Shown here: one piece after another, positions 50,391 through 60,977 of the stretch
Position numbering within the stretch: the first letter of the stretch is position 1
How the letters are laid out: the number at the start of each line of letters is the position of its first letter
Assembly: GCA_002786025.1 (NCBI GenBank)
Contig: NHNW01000006.1
Location: forward strand, 806,001-870,000
DNA: 64,000 nucleotides
Direction: 5' to 3'
Source: Zasmidium citrigriseum
Taxonomy: Eukaryota > Ascomycota > Dothideomycetes > Mycosphaerellales > Mycosphaerellaceae
Program-made: the position numbers and the translations under genes
Notes under the pieces: generated by a model
What the model was told of the DNA's origin: nothing
Seen by the model: the letters and a program-made list of their open reading frames with translations, nothing else
Databases searched by the model: none

Positions 50391-52550
50391 TCACCACGTC
50401 TCGGCAATATACTGCCCAGCCTCCTTCTTGCCTTCCCAGAACTGCTTGGCAGTTTCAGCGTCGAGATTGCCCTTCGACATTGCGACATCGATCAATGCAG
50501 CCTCAACACCCTCGCCCATGCCCTTGGTAGAGCCACAGACGAAGATACGACCGTCAACGGCGTTGATGACGTACCAGACAATGTCCGCTTGCAGACGGAC
50601 CTCGTCCTGAACGTACTTGGCCACCTTGGTTTCCTTTTTCGAGTCAGCAACCTTTGGCGGTGCGGCCTCGTCATCGGAATGTTCTTCGACACCGGCTTCG
50701 TCCTCGGCGACAGGTGGCAATTGCGATGCGCGAGACTGCACTACCTTCTTGATTTCTGACTCGTGAGCGCCCAACTCGCCACGGTAGATCTCGTCCAGCA
50801 TGCTGTCTCGGATACCTTGGATGAGCCAGATCTTGTTGGCGCAGTTGGCATTCTTAAGTCTGTTCAGGATGAAGCCTCGGAACGGAGCCATGCCCACACC
50901 GGCCCCAATAAGAACCATCGGGCCGTCACTTGCAAACTCTCTCGACAGAGGGTTGGACATCAGGCCTCGGAACATCGGTACTGATAGGCCAAGCTGACGG
51001 CCAGCGACGCCCGGTTGCAGGCAGAATCCTTTAGACTCGGCATGCTTCTGCGTCTGCTCGTCATGTTCGATGAACTTCTTCGCGAGTCTCTCCAAGAAGC
51101 CAGAGCCCACGCCAGATCGCTTGTCATTAACGAAGTTCTCGGTCTCATGAACCGTGACTGCGATCTCGATCAGGCGTCGGCCAGCGAGACCTTCGCGGGC
51201 CGAGGATACGTGTGGGTCGTTTGAAAGCGAGTAGAATCGTGGCATGAGTTGGTTGAGTGCGCCAATAAGCACCTCGAGCGGCGGCTTTGCTGACGGGAAT
51301 GCGTGAAGGAGTTGCTGAAGAGTGATGTGTGGACCCGTCCGGAGGTCGCAGAAGGTAGCCTGACCTTGTGCACTGCACAGGTACTGCAGGATCTTTTTCT
51401 CGTTCGGATCGGATGCATACTCGGCCAGTATTCTCAGCAGCGGCTTGGTAGGGGCAGTCGATGAGATGTCTACAGTCCAAGTCAAGATTTCTCGTCGAGT
51501 AGTGATGAGCTCTCTCGACTCTTCGTCACCCCAGATAGTCGGCCATCGTCCTCCAGCGGTGTGTAATCTCACGGCTCGATCACGTTGGAATTTGGGAATG
51601 CACAGTTGGTCCATGATATCTTCAACGACCTCAGGATCATTAGGCGGGCAGACGCCAACGGCGCCACCAACTTTGAAGTCAACGCCACCTTCCTCGGGGT
51701 AGTCTGTGACGTCGATATCGAAATGGAATGTTCGCTTTTCAGCACCAGGCTTCGTGAGTTCTCGTGCACTATACAGAGGAGCGTTGAAGATGTTGTATGG
51801 CGGATGTGGCTTCATGTATTCTGGGGGGATCCGACTGACTTCGTTCGCATCGTGCTTGTGCATGGCCTCTTGAGGGAACTTCTCAGAGATGGACTCTCTT
51901 CGTACGGTACCAAACGATGCCTTCTGCTCGGGAAGTTCGACAATCTTGGTGAGCTCCGTGTCTAGTGATAGTGATCTTAGGTCGAGATTCAGGAATCGAT
52001 AGGCGTCGTTGCTTGGGGTAATGATTGGTGCGAATGCGGTCTCGTCGGTGTGCAGTGGTAGCGACTCGATCATGCAGCATCCCTCGCCACAGCAGTACTT
52101 CTGAAAGAACTTCGTACCCCCTCCAGTGCCGATGAGCCTCCTAATGTCCTCGGCATTGGAAGCGTATGTAGTGCTTGCACGTCTCTTCCTGAGTGGTTTC
52201 GAAGGGCTGGACAACGATAGCTTGTTCATTCTTTCCACGGGCTCATCGATCGGTTCAGTCGCTGGCGTTGAAGGGGCATCGGAGTCGCTGGTGTTGGTGT
52301 CGTCTGTGAAGCCAGCGAGACTATCGCCGCTCGATCGAGGACTCGGTGCCATTGTGCTCATATTGCTCAGTCGAACTTGGGCGTCGAGGGGCAATACGAT
52401 GTTCTTGTTGTGTGCGGGTTCGGAAGGAATGGGGTCGTCGGGGTGGCTCGTGGCGCTATTTGGGATGGCCTTGTGTTGGTGGTATGGCTCTGCGTCATAT
52501 GAAGAGAAGGTATGTCGCCGGGGACCGGGGCTCTTTTGTAAGGCCGACAT
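50391..52550 (-). CDS. ferredoxin-reductase-like flavoprotein without FMN domain
   Basis: Single exon, 719 residues from the ATG at 52550. The C-terminal 450 residues match the FAD/NADPH half of diflavin reductases such as cytochrome P450 reductase. Blocks seen: MPRFYSLSND for FAD, then GPMVLIGAGVGMAPFRGFI and RIFVCGSTKGMGEGV for NADPH, with a terminal YIAETW whose Trp would stack on the flavin. The flavodoxin-like FMN domain is missing. Instead there are about 150 disordered residues and a tight cysteine motif, KYCCGEGCCM (about residues 151-160). A charged insert (residues ~640, acidic EEHSDDEAAPP) interrupts the NADPH domain. The electron acceptor is unknown, and the Cys motif could bind metal or be redox active. 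Confidence 0.75.
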   Translation of the reverse strand: MSALQKSPGPRRHTFSSYDAEPYHQHKAIPNSATSHPDDPIPSEPAHNKNIVLPLDAQVRLSNMSTMAPSPRSSGDSLAGFTDDTNTSDSDAPSTPATEPIDEPVERMNKLSLSSPSKPLRKRRASTTYASNAEDIRRLIGTGGGTKFFQKYCCGEGCCMIESLPLHTDETAFAPIITPSNDAYRFLNLDLRSLSLDTELTKIVELPEQKASFGTVRRESISEKFPQEAMHKHDANEVSRIPPEYMKPHPPYNIFNAPLYSARELTKPGAEKRTFHFDIDVTDYPEEGGVDFKVGGAVGVCPPNDPEVVEDIMDQLCIPKFQRDRAVRLHTAGGRWPTIWGDEESRELITTRREILTWTVDISSTAPTKPLLRILAEYASDPNEKKILQYLCSAQGQATFCDLRTGPHITLQQLLHAFPSAKPPLEVLIGALNQLMPRFYSLSNDPHVSSAREGLAGRRLIEIAVTVHETENFVNDKRSGVGSGFLERLAKKFIEHDEQTQKHAESKGFCLQPGVAGRQLGLSVPMFRGLMSNPLSREFASDGPMVLIGAGVGMAPFRGFILNRLKNANCANKIWLIQGIRDSMLDEIYRGELGAHESEIKKVVQSRASQLPPVAEDEAGVEEHSDDEAAPPKVADSKKETKVAKYVQDEVRLQADIVWYVINAVDGRIFVCGSTKGMGEGVEAALIDVAMSKGNLDAETAKQFWEGKKEAGQYIAETW

Positions 52551-53727
52551 GGCGGTTGTGTGACGATCAGGCTGTTGGCGAGCGACGGAACAGCGTTGCA
52601 AGGTAAGACTGTGGATCGTGGTCAGGAATTGTCAGAGCATTGGTAATGCAGAGTACTTTGTACAAGGAAAAAGTGCGGAGGCTTCGCTGGGGAACAGAGA
52701 GGGCAGGGCAGTGGACGACAGGCCGGAAAAAGGCAACACAACGCGCCAGTTGGCGACCTTCTTCTTCTGCGATAGCGAGGCAGGCCAGTCCAGCGTGCCT
52801 CGCCCCTCCGCGCAACTCTCTCTGTCGTCGGCAGGTCGGCAGGTGTGGACGGTGGGGTCGGCGGACACTCACCTAGCCCGGCGTGCAAAAGCGGTGCGAA
52901 ATCGCTGGCGATGAGGCAAGATCTGATAAAGCGGGCGGCTGTTGGTTATCAGATCGGAATCCGCCCACGCGGAATGGCGCGCGATGATGCCAGCCCAGGC
53001 ACAATATGACTGAGCACAAAGCGCCCGCAGCAAACCGATTGCAGTGGCGGTGGAGAGTTGTTTGTCGTCGTGCAGGAGGTGGTTGTTGGTAGCGGCGGTG
53101 GTGAGGAAAGGGGAAATCAGGATAGGTGTCAGGTCGAGTATGTGGCAGAAGCATCAATCATGCCATTCGCACGCGCTGCCGAGGGTCGATGGTCGATGCT
53201 TCTTTCGCGTCCACCACTTTTGCACGGGCGCTAGCCGGAATGGCTGTGTGAAAGAACGTGAGTTCCCGGTGTCGCTCCAAAAGACAGCGTCAACGATCTG
53301 GGCTCTGCTTGGCTTCTTCACCACCGCGGACACCTTCGTGCCATGCAGCAGGAAGATGCGAATTATTTACCATACACGGCAGCACGTTCCTCGCCATACC
53401 GACCGCCCGACCACGCCTTCAACCTCGCACTTCGCTCCAGCGCCCGCTCCCGATCTTGCTGGCCGGACCTCAAAGACTGCTTAAATCTTCGCCCGCCTCC
53501 TCCCGTCCCATCAATGCCGGCACTGCTCTCTGCACGAATTCCTTCTTGTGCCTGCAGCCACGCCGGCCGCGTCCGCCACTCTCTTCTTTTGCTGCCGCTG
53601 ACGCCCGATGTACGCTGCGAAGTGCGATACACCTCACCGTGTTCCAGGACCGCCTGACTTTTCCGCCTCTCCAAAAGCTTCTACTGCTTCTACTGCGCTT
53701 CTGGCCAGCTTATCAGATCGACGAACA
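52551..53727. other. intergenic / leader region, no supported gene
   Basis: GC-rich at 52700-52900 with overlapping ORFs in several frames, none with a domain. It includes the promoter of the flavoprotein gene and possibly the leader of the uncertain gene at 53728. Confidence 0.45.
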
Positions 53728-54163
53728 ATGGTTCATCGCCATCCGCCCAGCGATTCGGGATTCCGATGTCGGGTGGGTCTGTGTGAGCGCACGTGACAGA
53801 ACGTGTTCCAAGCACTCCATCCCGACCACACTTCTCCTTTCTCCTGTAACATTCCAGGACTTTGGCAACGTCGGACCGCGCTGTTTCAATATTATCAGAT
53901 GATCAAAGCGCCATTGCAGCCTGATCGCGTGGCACGTCGGAACGAGAACGAGCCCCTGGCTATGCAAGACGACCACGACTTGGACTGCGTCATACGGAGT
54001 GTAAGTATGGTCCGAGTTTGCTGAACTAACATCACATACCTCTCTTCGCTCACAGTGCAACCCGAGCCAATCCGAAAGGCGGACAGCGAGTACCCTGCAT
54101 ACCTCATCTACACTCTCATTCGATCACCGACAGTCCGTTACCGTTTCCAACACTGGTTCATGA
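53728..54163 (+). CDS. possible small spliced gene, uncertain 5' end
   Basis: Best evidence is the intron at 54001-54055: GTAAGT donor, CTGAACTAAC branch and CACAG acceptor, 55 nt. It joins DLDCVIRS to CNPSQSERRT, and the frame ends at a TGA at 54161-54163. The exon before it starts after an acceptor at 53857 (TGTAACATTCCAG) and codes a charged, protein-like stretch (LFQYYQMIKAPLQPDRVARR). The first exon is less sure: an ATG at 53728 with a weak GTCTGT donor at 53777 keeps the frame. No domain is recognised. RNA evidence would be needed to fix the start. Confidence 0.3.
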
Positions 54164-54724
54164 GCGTCACGACCTTGGATACGGATCAACGTGCTGTACC
54201 TTGAACATCCCCAGATCGCACTTTTCAGGTCTCGCAATACCTGTCTAACTGCAGGAACCAAGGCATCTCTGGGAGCACAAGCTAACCATGGACTGCACTT
54301 CGGAGCACTTCATGTCTTGATACTTCATCGGAGCTGGCCGATGTATGTGTGTCCGACGTTCATACGATCGATCTTCGAAAACGAGTGTAGCTCTGGAGCG
54401 CTCCTTGGTCGGATTGCAACTATTCGAGCTTGCGTATGCGTCCTTTCACACGCATCAAGCCATGGCGATTACTGTTGAATTCGTCCAACGCGGTCGATCG
54501 AGCAGAGATGGCTTGAGGAGCTCCCTGCGCTGGACTGAGTGTTCCAAATGCTTTCTCACCCTATGGAGTGAGTCTTCATCAAAGTTGAGTGCCAGCCCCT
54601 GCCCTTCACTTCTTCACCAAGACTGCCCCTCAAGCTGTTCCTTACTCATCGTCTTCTCCTTGGATGTACAGAGTCATGATATTAGATTGCCAATATACAG
54701 AGTTCAATATTATCCAAGAACGCT
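54164..54724. other. intergenic, no supported gene
   Basis: Downstream of the uncertain small gene and the 3' side of the acyltransferase. The ORF at 54345-54875 plus overlaps the acyltransferase antisense and has no domain. Confidence 0.45.
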
Positions 54725-56167
54725 CTATCTTTTATCTATTCCCAACTTCTTCACAATCCACTTCCCAACCTGCACGCTCGGCTCATCCAACACCCAAGTC
54801 CCCACCTCCGCGACCGCAAAATTAATGGGCGTATTAATGAGATTTGCAACCAAAAACCTCGACGTCAACCCATGAATCCCAAAATCCGGAATCCACAACC
54901 AATCGTCAATCCACAGCACCAAATCCTGATGCTGTCTCGTGCCCAGCAGACGGTACACTCGGTCGTTGATCGTCCACAACAAAGGCGTATGCACCAAATA
55001 CAGCGCAAAGCAAACCCGTCCAAGGTACTTCATCGGCCGAGTCGTGAAGAGCCTCTGTAACCATTCGATCCTCAAAACCCCATAAACCAGCATAAACGCG
55101 CCCCAGAAATTCCACCACCGCCAATACTCGTCCTGGTAATACACCCTCGGCGTGAGCATCTCCGTCAAAACATACCACCCCGGCGCCTCACTCGACTGTT
55201 TCGGATCGCGAATCCCACTCGGCTGGCATAGTAAATACCACCCGGCAAAGAAAAGCATATGATGCAGCACCGTCCTCGAAATTTTTAGCGGCCTCTTCTC
55301 CAGGAATGCATAATCCCACCCAGAAAGATCATTCATCGCGAGTAACACCCCGCCCATGAACATCGCCATGGCCCAGAGTCCCGTGCTCAGAAACGTGAGA
55401 CCCGCGAGGACAAATAATCCAGCTCGCACGCCGACAGAGACCGGGCTGAAAACCGCCGTGAGGCTGAAGACGGCCATGGAGCCGACAAATTCGATCGCCA
55501 TGGTATACGACGGCGGGTTGTAGACGTACCAGTGCTCCTTGGTGCCGTGTTTTTCGAAAGGGTTGATCATATGCCACGTCTCCGGCACGAAACGCACCAT
55601 CTCCGCCCAGAGACTCTCCTCAGGCTGTGGCCACGCCATCTTCGGCGCAAGTCCAAAAGGTAAATGCAGCGCCAACGCAAAACACAACCCAACACCCACA
55701 GGTGGAATGTACAGCCTAAACGGCCTTCTCACAGTCGCAGATACCAAACCCCGATAACACTTCCTCGCATCCCCATCTCTCAAACTCCTTAGCGGCGAAA
55801 GCGAAAGCACATACCCACTCAGGATGAAGAAAATCGCCACCGCAGCATTTCCTCCTGTCAAGAAGACTCGCAGGAACGGTAATTGGAAAATGTAATGTGT
55901 GCCTTCGTGGCCCCAGCCGAAGAGGAGGGAGTCGGTGGGGCCGTAGAACCAGGAGATGTGGTGGTAGATGTAGACGAGGAGGGCGGCGAAGCCGCGGAGG
56001 CCGTCGAGGTGGGCTGTTGAGGTTCGCGATTGGGGTTTGCTTGTGGTGGCGGAGGGGTTGTTGATGTCCAGGGGGTCTTCTTGTCGCGTGAGCGTGTCGA
56101 GGTTGTGTAAGGGGAGGCTATTTCGCTCCTCCATCTCCACTTCGGTCCTTGTTGAGGTAGCGGCCAT
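54725..56167 (-). CDS. acyltransferase-3 family membrane protein
   Basis: Single exon, 480 residues. About ten hydrophobic spans follow a hydrophilic 50-residue N-terminus. HLDGLRGFAALLVYIYHH carries the family's early conserved Gly-Leu-Arg-Gly-x-Ala/Phe and catalytic-type His. GGNAAVAIFFILSGYVLSLS is the second signature block. WYVYNPPSYTMAIEFVGSM and the terminal LGRVCFALYLVHTPLLW match the OafA/NolL-type acyltransferase fold. Members move acetyl or other acyl groups onto sugars, lipids or secondary metabolites. No biosynthetic cluster is evident beside it, so the acceptor is unknown. Confidence 0.85.
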   Translation of the reverse strand: MAATSTRTEVEMEERNSLPLHNLDTLTRQEDPLDINNPSATTSKPQSRTSTAHLDGLRGFAALLVYIYHHISWFYGPTDSLLFGWGHEGTHYIFQLPFLRVFLTGGNAAVAIFFILSGYVLSLSPLRSLRDGDARKCYRGLVSATVRRPFRLYIPPVGVGLCFALALHLPFGLAPKMAWPQPEESLWAEMVRFVPETWHMINPFEKHGTKEHWYVYNPPSYTMAIEFVGSMAVFSLTAVFSPVSVGVRAGLFVLAGLTFLSTGLWAMAMFMGGVLLAMNDLSGWDYAFLEKRPLKISRTVLHHMLFFAGWYLLCQPSGIRDPKQSSEAPGWYVLTEMLTPRVYYQDEYWRWWNFWGAFMLVYGVLRIEWLQRLFTTRPMKYLGRVCFALYLVHTPLLWTINDRVYRLLGTRQHQDLVLWIDDWLWIPDFGIHGLTSRFLVANLINTPINFAVAEVGTWVLDEPSVQVGKWIVKKLGIDKR

Positions 56168-56528
56168 TCTGATCCTTTTTCGTAGCGAGCGTGGTGTATT
56201 GTATTTTGGGTTTTATCTTGATGGCCTGGACATTTTGTTTGATGGCGATGAAGAGGCGTGTAAGAACACGTGAAGTGAAGTGCTGCAAATGAAGATGCCA
56301 ATCCTTCTGTGGAGGTTGGCAGTAGCCGCCTCGGTACCAGTGAGTGGCGTCCGTTGGCGGGAAAGTCTATTTTCGCTTGGATAAATTGATGGATGGGTTT
56401 GAGACACTTCACTTCATCAATCCATACCCTAGGGTAGACATGTTGACTCTCTGTTATCTTAATCGAGTATGTTCATTCTCTACAACATAGCTTCTCTCTT
56501 CCTCCCACTCTCCCTTCACAGCCTGTCT

Positions 56529-58496
56529 TTACTTCTCACTAACATGCTCCCTCCCATCATACTTCTCCCCCGTCCCTCCATTGGCCGAAACAACCGAACT
56601 CCTCCTCCTCTGAACCTCCCTCGCCTCCTCCGTGTCGTCATAAGCAATAAGCAACTCGCCCTTCTTGCCATATCGTCGTGGCTTAGTGTTCGCGACCTTA
56701 ACGACGGTGAAAGCGCCCTTCCAGCCGTGGACTTCGTGGAAGATCTCGTCCATTTCTTCGAGAGATCTGTACGCAGTCTCTGGGTAGAAGAAGTAGACGC
56801 AGGGGAACATGAAGGCGTTTATGACTGCGAAGACTGCGATATTGTTAGGGAAAGGTTCCTCCCTTGATGAAGGGGTGGCAACGACTTACCGATGTAGGTT
56901 TTGTAACCGATGCTGTTAAACGCAACAGGCGTAACCATCACGACCATAAAATTGAATATCCAATTCGCCGTCGTCGCAATCGCATTCGCCGGAGCTCGAA
57001 TATTCAACGGCGTGATCTCTGCAGGATACAGCCAAGTCATACCGAGCCAGCCGATGGCGAAGAAGGAATTGAAGACGAAGAGGAAGACGGCCGCCCCGAT
57101 TCCTAGACTGTGGCTCTTTGGGTTCTCGGTGGGAACGGACGTTAGGCCTGCGAGGATTGCCATTGATGCTGCTTGGCCTGCGGCGCCGAAGAGCATGAGG
57201 GCGCGGCGGCCGAAGCGTTCGATTGTGAAGATTGCGACCCAGGAGGCCATGAACTGAGATGTATTAGCGAAGGATGGGAGAGATGGGATGGGAGTACGAA
57301 CGTATTCTGTTCCGTTCAGTGCAGCAAGCAGCCGACTGAGGAAGGGAGATAGACCGATATTGTTCTCGAAAATCGTGGCCGCGTAGTAGGTAATGATGTT
57401 GATTCCTTTCATACTTTTGTCAGCCGCATTCGCGCCATCTTGAACGTGGACTTACCGCTGATCTGCTGGAACATCTGATTGACGTAGGCAAGGACTGTTC
57501 GGTGGAAGTTCCTGTTCCTGTTGAACTTGAACATGTCTCCGAAACCGCCTGAAGCCATTTCGAAGACGGTGTCCTTCACCGCGCGGAACTCGTCTTGAAC
57601 CTTGGGGTCGTCTTCGGTCGTATCGTTGAGCGCGCATAGAACTTCGAGAGCGGCGGCTTCCTTGCCCTTCAGAACGAGCCTGTGAGGAAATCAATGCTTG
57701 CTCGGCGTCTCTTTGTGAAGAGATGAACTCACCAACGTGGCGACTCCGGCAGTCCTGGAATGCCCGCAAGCACGAAGAGTGCCAAAATGATCTGGAAAGC
57801 GATCGGAAAACGCCATGAGATCGTACTGGGTTCCAGGAAGGAGAATCCCAAGTCAAGCCAGTAGCTGATCATGACACCAAAGACAATCAACGATCCTTCG
57901 ATCATGACCATCTGTCCTCGTCGGTGAGATTTCGAAGTCTCCGATTGCCAGGTAGGAACCGTGCTAGTGTTCATGCCTACACACAAGCAAAATTGTCAGC
58001 TTCCAATCGAGATGCTACCCTCTTTGCTGCTTGGACTCACCATTCCCAAAGCCAGTAATGAGTCTGCTCGCAATAAGCTGTCCCAGACTAAACGAAGAAC
58101 ACTGAATCGCAGCCCCAATCACCATGATCGTGCTGCCAACCATGATCGTTCTCTTCCGTCCAAGCATATTCCCCAGCCATATCGTCGCCACAGCCCCAAA
58201 GAAGCATCCTAGCGTGTAGCCTCCAACCGTAATACCCTGCACATTCGAAGCTGTTGACGACGAGGTTCCCTCGGGTGGATGTTGGACGTTGATCTCAGGG
58301 AAAGTGCGCAGAAAAGATCCGAGCGTCAAAAGACCACCCATGACACCCTATCTCAAGTCATCAGTATATCTTCGACTTTGCCACAAAGGCTGGATATACG
58401 TACCTGATCATATCCAAAAAGCGCAAAATCCACACCCGCCACCACCGCAATGGCGATATTGAGCTTCGTGCCCCTCAAGCCATAAAACTTCTGCAT
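56529..58496 (-). CDS. MFS sugar porter
   Basis: Seven exons: 58496-58404, 58347-58041, 57976-57733, 57679-57456, 57404-57302, 57253-56890 and 56833-56529 (547 codons with stop). All six introns are 48-64 nt with good splice sites. The sugar-porter pattern is clear: DFALFGYDQGVMGGLL in span 1, GNMLGRKRTIMVGS between spans 2 and 3, ASRLITGFGNGMNTSTVP, then GLPESPRW before the central loop. FGRRALMLFGAAGQ and FFYPETAYRSLEEMDEIF complete the second half. These features match fungal hexose/quinate/glycerol proton symporters. The exact substrate cannot be named. The hydrophilic C-terminal tail is about 50 residues. Confidence 0.9.
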
Positions 58497-59303
58497 CTTG
58501 TCTGATCAGTCCAATCTTCAAAATCCCCAGAGAAAAAGCTTAAGGAAGTGAAGACAAGATCGCAAGCTTCCCCAAGTAAGATCTTGTACCTCATAGTCGT
58601 ACAGACTAACGCACCCGGCTTATCTGCAAGAAGCAAACCGGACGACCTTCCGAAACAACGATACATTGCGGTCACGGCGGCAATTGCAGGCTATTGTGAG
58701 AGTCCGGGGGTTAGGCTTGCCCCTGGTGCGGAGAAGCTGGGGCAGGCTGTCGATCTTTTGGGCGTGGTGCGTCAGTGGCGGGCCCGAGATTCCCACGAAG
58801 CGAATCAGGAGCGCCAATGGTATTGTTGGCGCGTGGGAAAGTGAGATGGAAGTGTTTTGTGCGAGGTGAGATTGGAGAGAAAGAAAAGGGGAAGGTCGTC
58901 CGATGGTACCTGCCACGCACGCCATGGGTCAGCACGCTACGGCAGTCCTTTTTGAGGTACTGCGATGACAGGGATGCCATAGATATGCTTGCAGTTTTGG
59001 AGAACAGCTGACGTCTGAGCAGAATAACCTCATGGGCACCACATGGGCACCAAGGACCGCACGTGGAAGTTCCTTTCGTCTTCACAAGAAGCTTTTACAA
59101 TTCCTCTGGCTATCGAACGGTTGTCCTGGATCCTGGTCCATTTGCAACACCAACGTCAATGCCTGTCCTGTCCTCATCTGTTTTCGCAAGTCCTGATCAT
59201 CGTCCACGTTCCGCAATGCCTGTGTTTGGTGGTATCCACAAGACCAACTCTTCAAGAGAATAGAGTCTTGCTCAACCGTCATGCCATCTTCTCCTCGTCT
59301 TCA
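58497..59303. other. promoter region of the sugar porter
   Basis: 0.8 kb between the sugar-porter start and the 3' end of the gene at 59304. A short direct repeat CATGGGCACCA (59032-59052) is present. No other gene evidence. Confidence 0.45.
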
Positions 59304-60977
59304 TCAAGTGACCTCTTCCTCGGAGATCGCCGGAGGCGGGTTCTCTTCGTCGTACAGGTCGCGGTCCTCGTACTCGATGCCACGCTCCTCCCAGAATGCG
59401 GCCTCATCCTCGATCTTGCGGCCTCTGTAATCCTTGCTGTACAGATATGCATGCTCTGGGCGTCTCCGCAAGCCGCGAAGGTTGTCCATGACATCCTGCT
59501 TGACGTCCAGCTCCCACATGTCCTCAAGATCCTCAACCTCAGGGGTAAGGTTGTCACCATTAATGCCATTCCAAACCTCGTGATGCTGCATCATCTCGTT
59601 CTTGTAGTTGCCCTCGATCAGCCAAGGGTAGTCGGTCTCCTTGACCTCGGTGTGGGTGAAGTACTGAATGTTCTCCTTGACGACGTCGAGCTGCGAGTTG
59701 TTCTTCAGGAGAGGCGCAGCCCACTGCTTGATCACATCCTTGATCTCGTCCAGACGGTGCTTGACGCAGGCAATGGCCTTGGCGGACATTGGGAATCTCT
59801 CGAAGAAACCCTCAAGTAGTTCGCGCTTGGTGAGGTACGCCTCGCCTCCGAGACCAAGGGCTTTCATGAAACCGTAGCCAAGGTCTGAGGCACCGGCAGC
59901 ACGCTTGGCAATCATCTGCTCGCCGCACCAGTGGCGGAGAATGGCGATGATCATCCAGATGAAGATGTCGTTCGAGTAATTGGCACGGCTGATACTCTCG
60001 CGGCCTTGGCTGGGCGCAGGCTTCTTGCGCATGATCTCCTTTGGATAGTAGGAGACGAGGTACCGCTCCACCATCTTGACAGCTTCAGTGATGGCTTCGG
60101 CCTTCGCGGTCAGAATTTCGACCACATCCGCCGGCAGCTTGCCTTTGGCAACGTCGTCTTTGACCAAATCCATGTTGTATTGACCGGCAGCATGGATCAA
60201 CGCTTCCTTGAAGATGACCTTGGAACGAATTTGATTGCCGTACTTGAGCCAGGCGACAGGGTTGCCGGCAATAGCCTGGTACAGCGTCTGTCCAGTGGCC
60301 TGGAACGTAGAGTCGATGAATGGGGTGAACGCGGTGGTCTCCTGCAAGTACGTCAGCTCATGTTTGAGAACTTGTGTTTGGAAAATGCTTACGCATTCAA
60401 GGTACTCTGCCACCGACGTGATGGCCAGTGCTCTGGCGATTATACCATTCAGATCATCTTGCTGAGCGTTGCCGACACGGACGTTGCGCTGCTCGCCACC
60501 AAGACAGCGCAAGACATCCTCAAAGGCCTGTCACGACGTTAGTATGCGTGCCAGTACGTCAGTGTAAGGTTGTACACTTACCTCGACCACCCTAGCAATG
60601 TCGGTGGAGTGGCGCAGGACGTTCGGATATCCGTAGATTGGTTGACCCTTGCCGTCGAGCAGGACGGACTCCAGCACGAACGCCATGTTGGTGCCACTGT
60701 CGGCGCCTGGAACGTGGTGTGGGTTCTTGATAAGTACGAGCATGTAGCAAGTCTCGCGGCCACGCTTCGTCTTCATCATCAACGGGACGGAGTCGGAATC
60801 AAGCAAGTCAGCCAGAGTGTCGCTGGCTTTCTTCAAGAGGTTGCTGTCGAGCTCGAAGGCGACCTTGTCGGTGAGGATGATCTGCACATCACCTTCGTTG
60901 AAGTGAGAGGACGTGTCAACGACTGGCACGACATGGGACGCGCCGCCGGCACCCTTGAACTTCTTAGCGGACGACAT
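59304..60977 (-). CDS. BTB-like domain protein, 522 aa
   Basis: Exons 60977-60582, 60527-60393 and 60341-59304. The second intron (51 nt, GTAAGC, GCTGAC, TTGCAG) is in frame and stop-free, so simple ORF reading would insert 17 extra residues. The N-terminal exon (GDVQIILTDKVAFELDSNLLKKASDTLADLL, seen over two segments) has BTB-like strands and helices. The central part is helical (AFTPFIDSTFQATGQTLYQA, RYLVSYYPKEIMRKKPAPSQ). The C-terminal third is acidic and rich in Trp/Tyr (DYPWLIEGNYKNEMMQHHEV, ending ENPPPAISEEEVT). A family name cannot be given. Confidence 0.65.

Noticed and set aside
53258..53902. Plus-strand ORF of 214 codons
   Set aside because: Low-complexity Pro/Arg/Leu-rich translation of GC-rich leader DNA; frame does not connect to the good intron at 54001.
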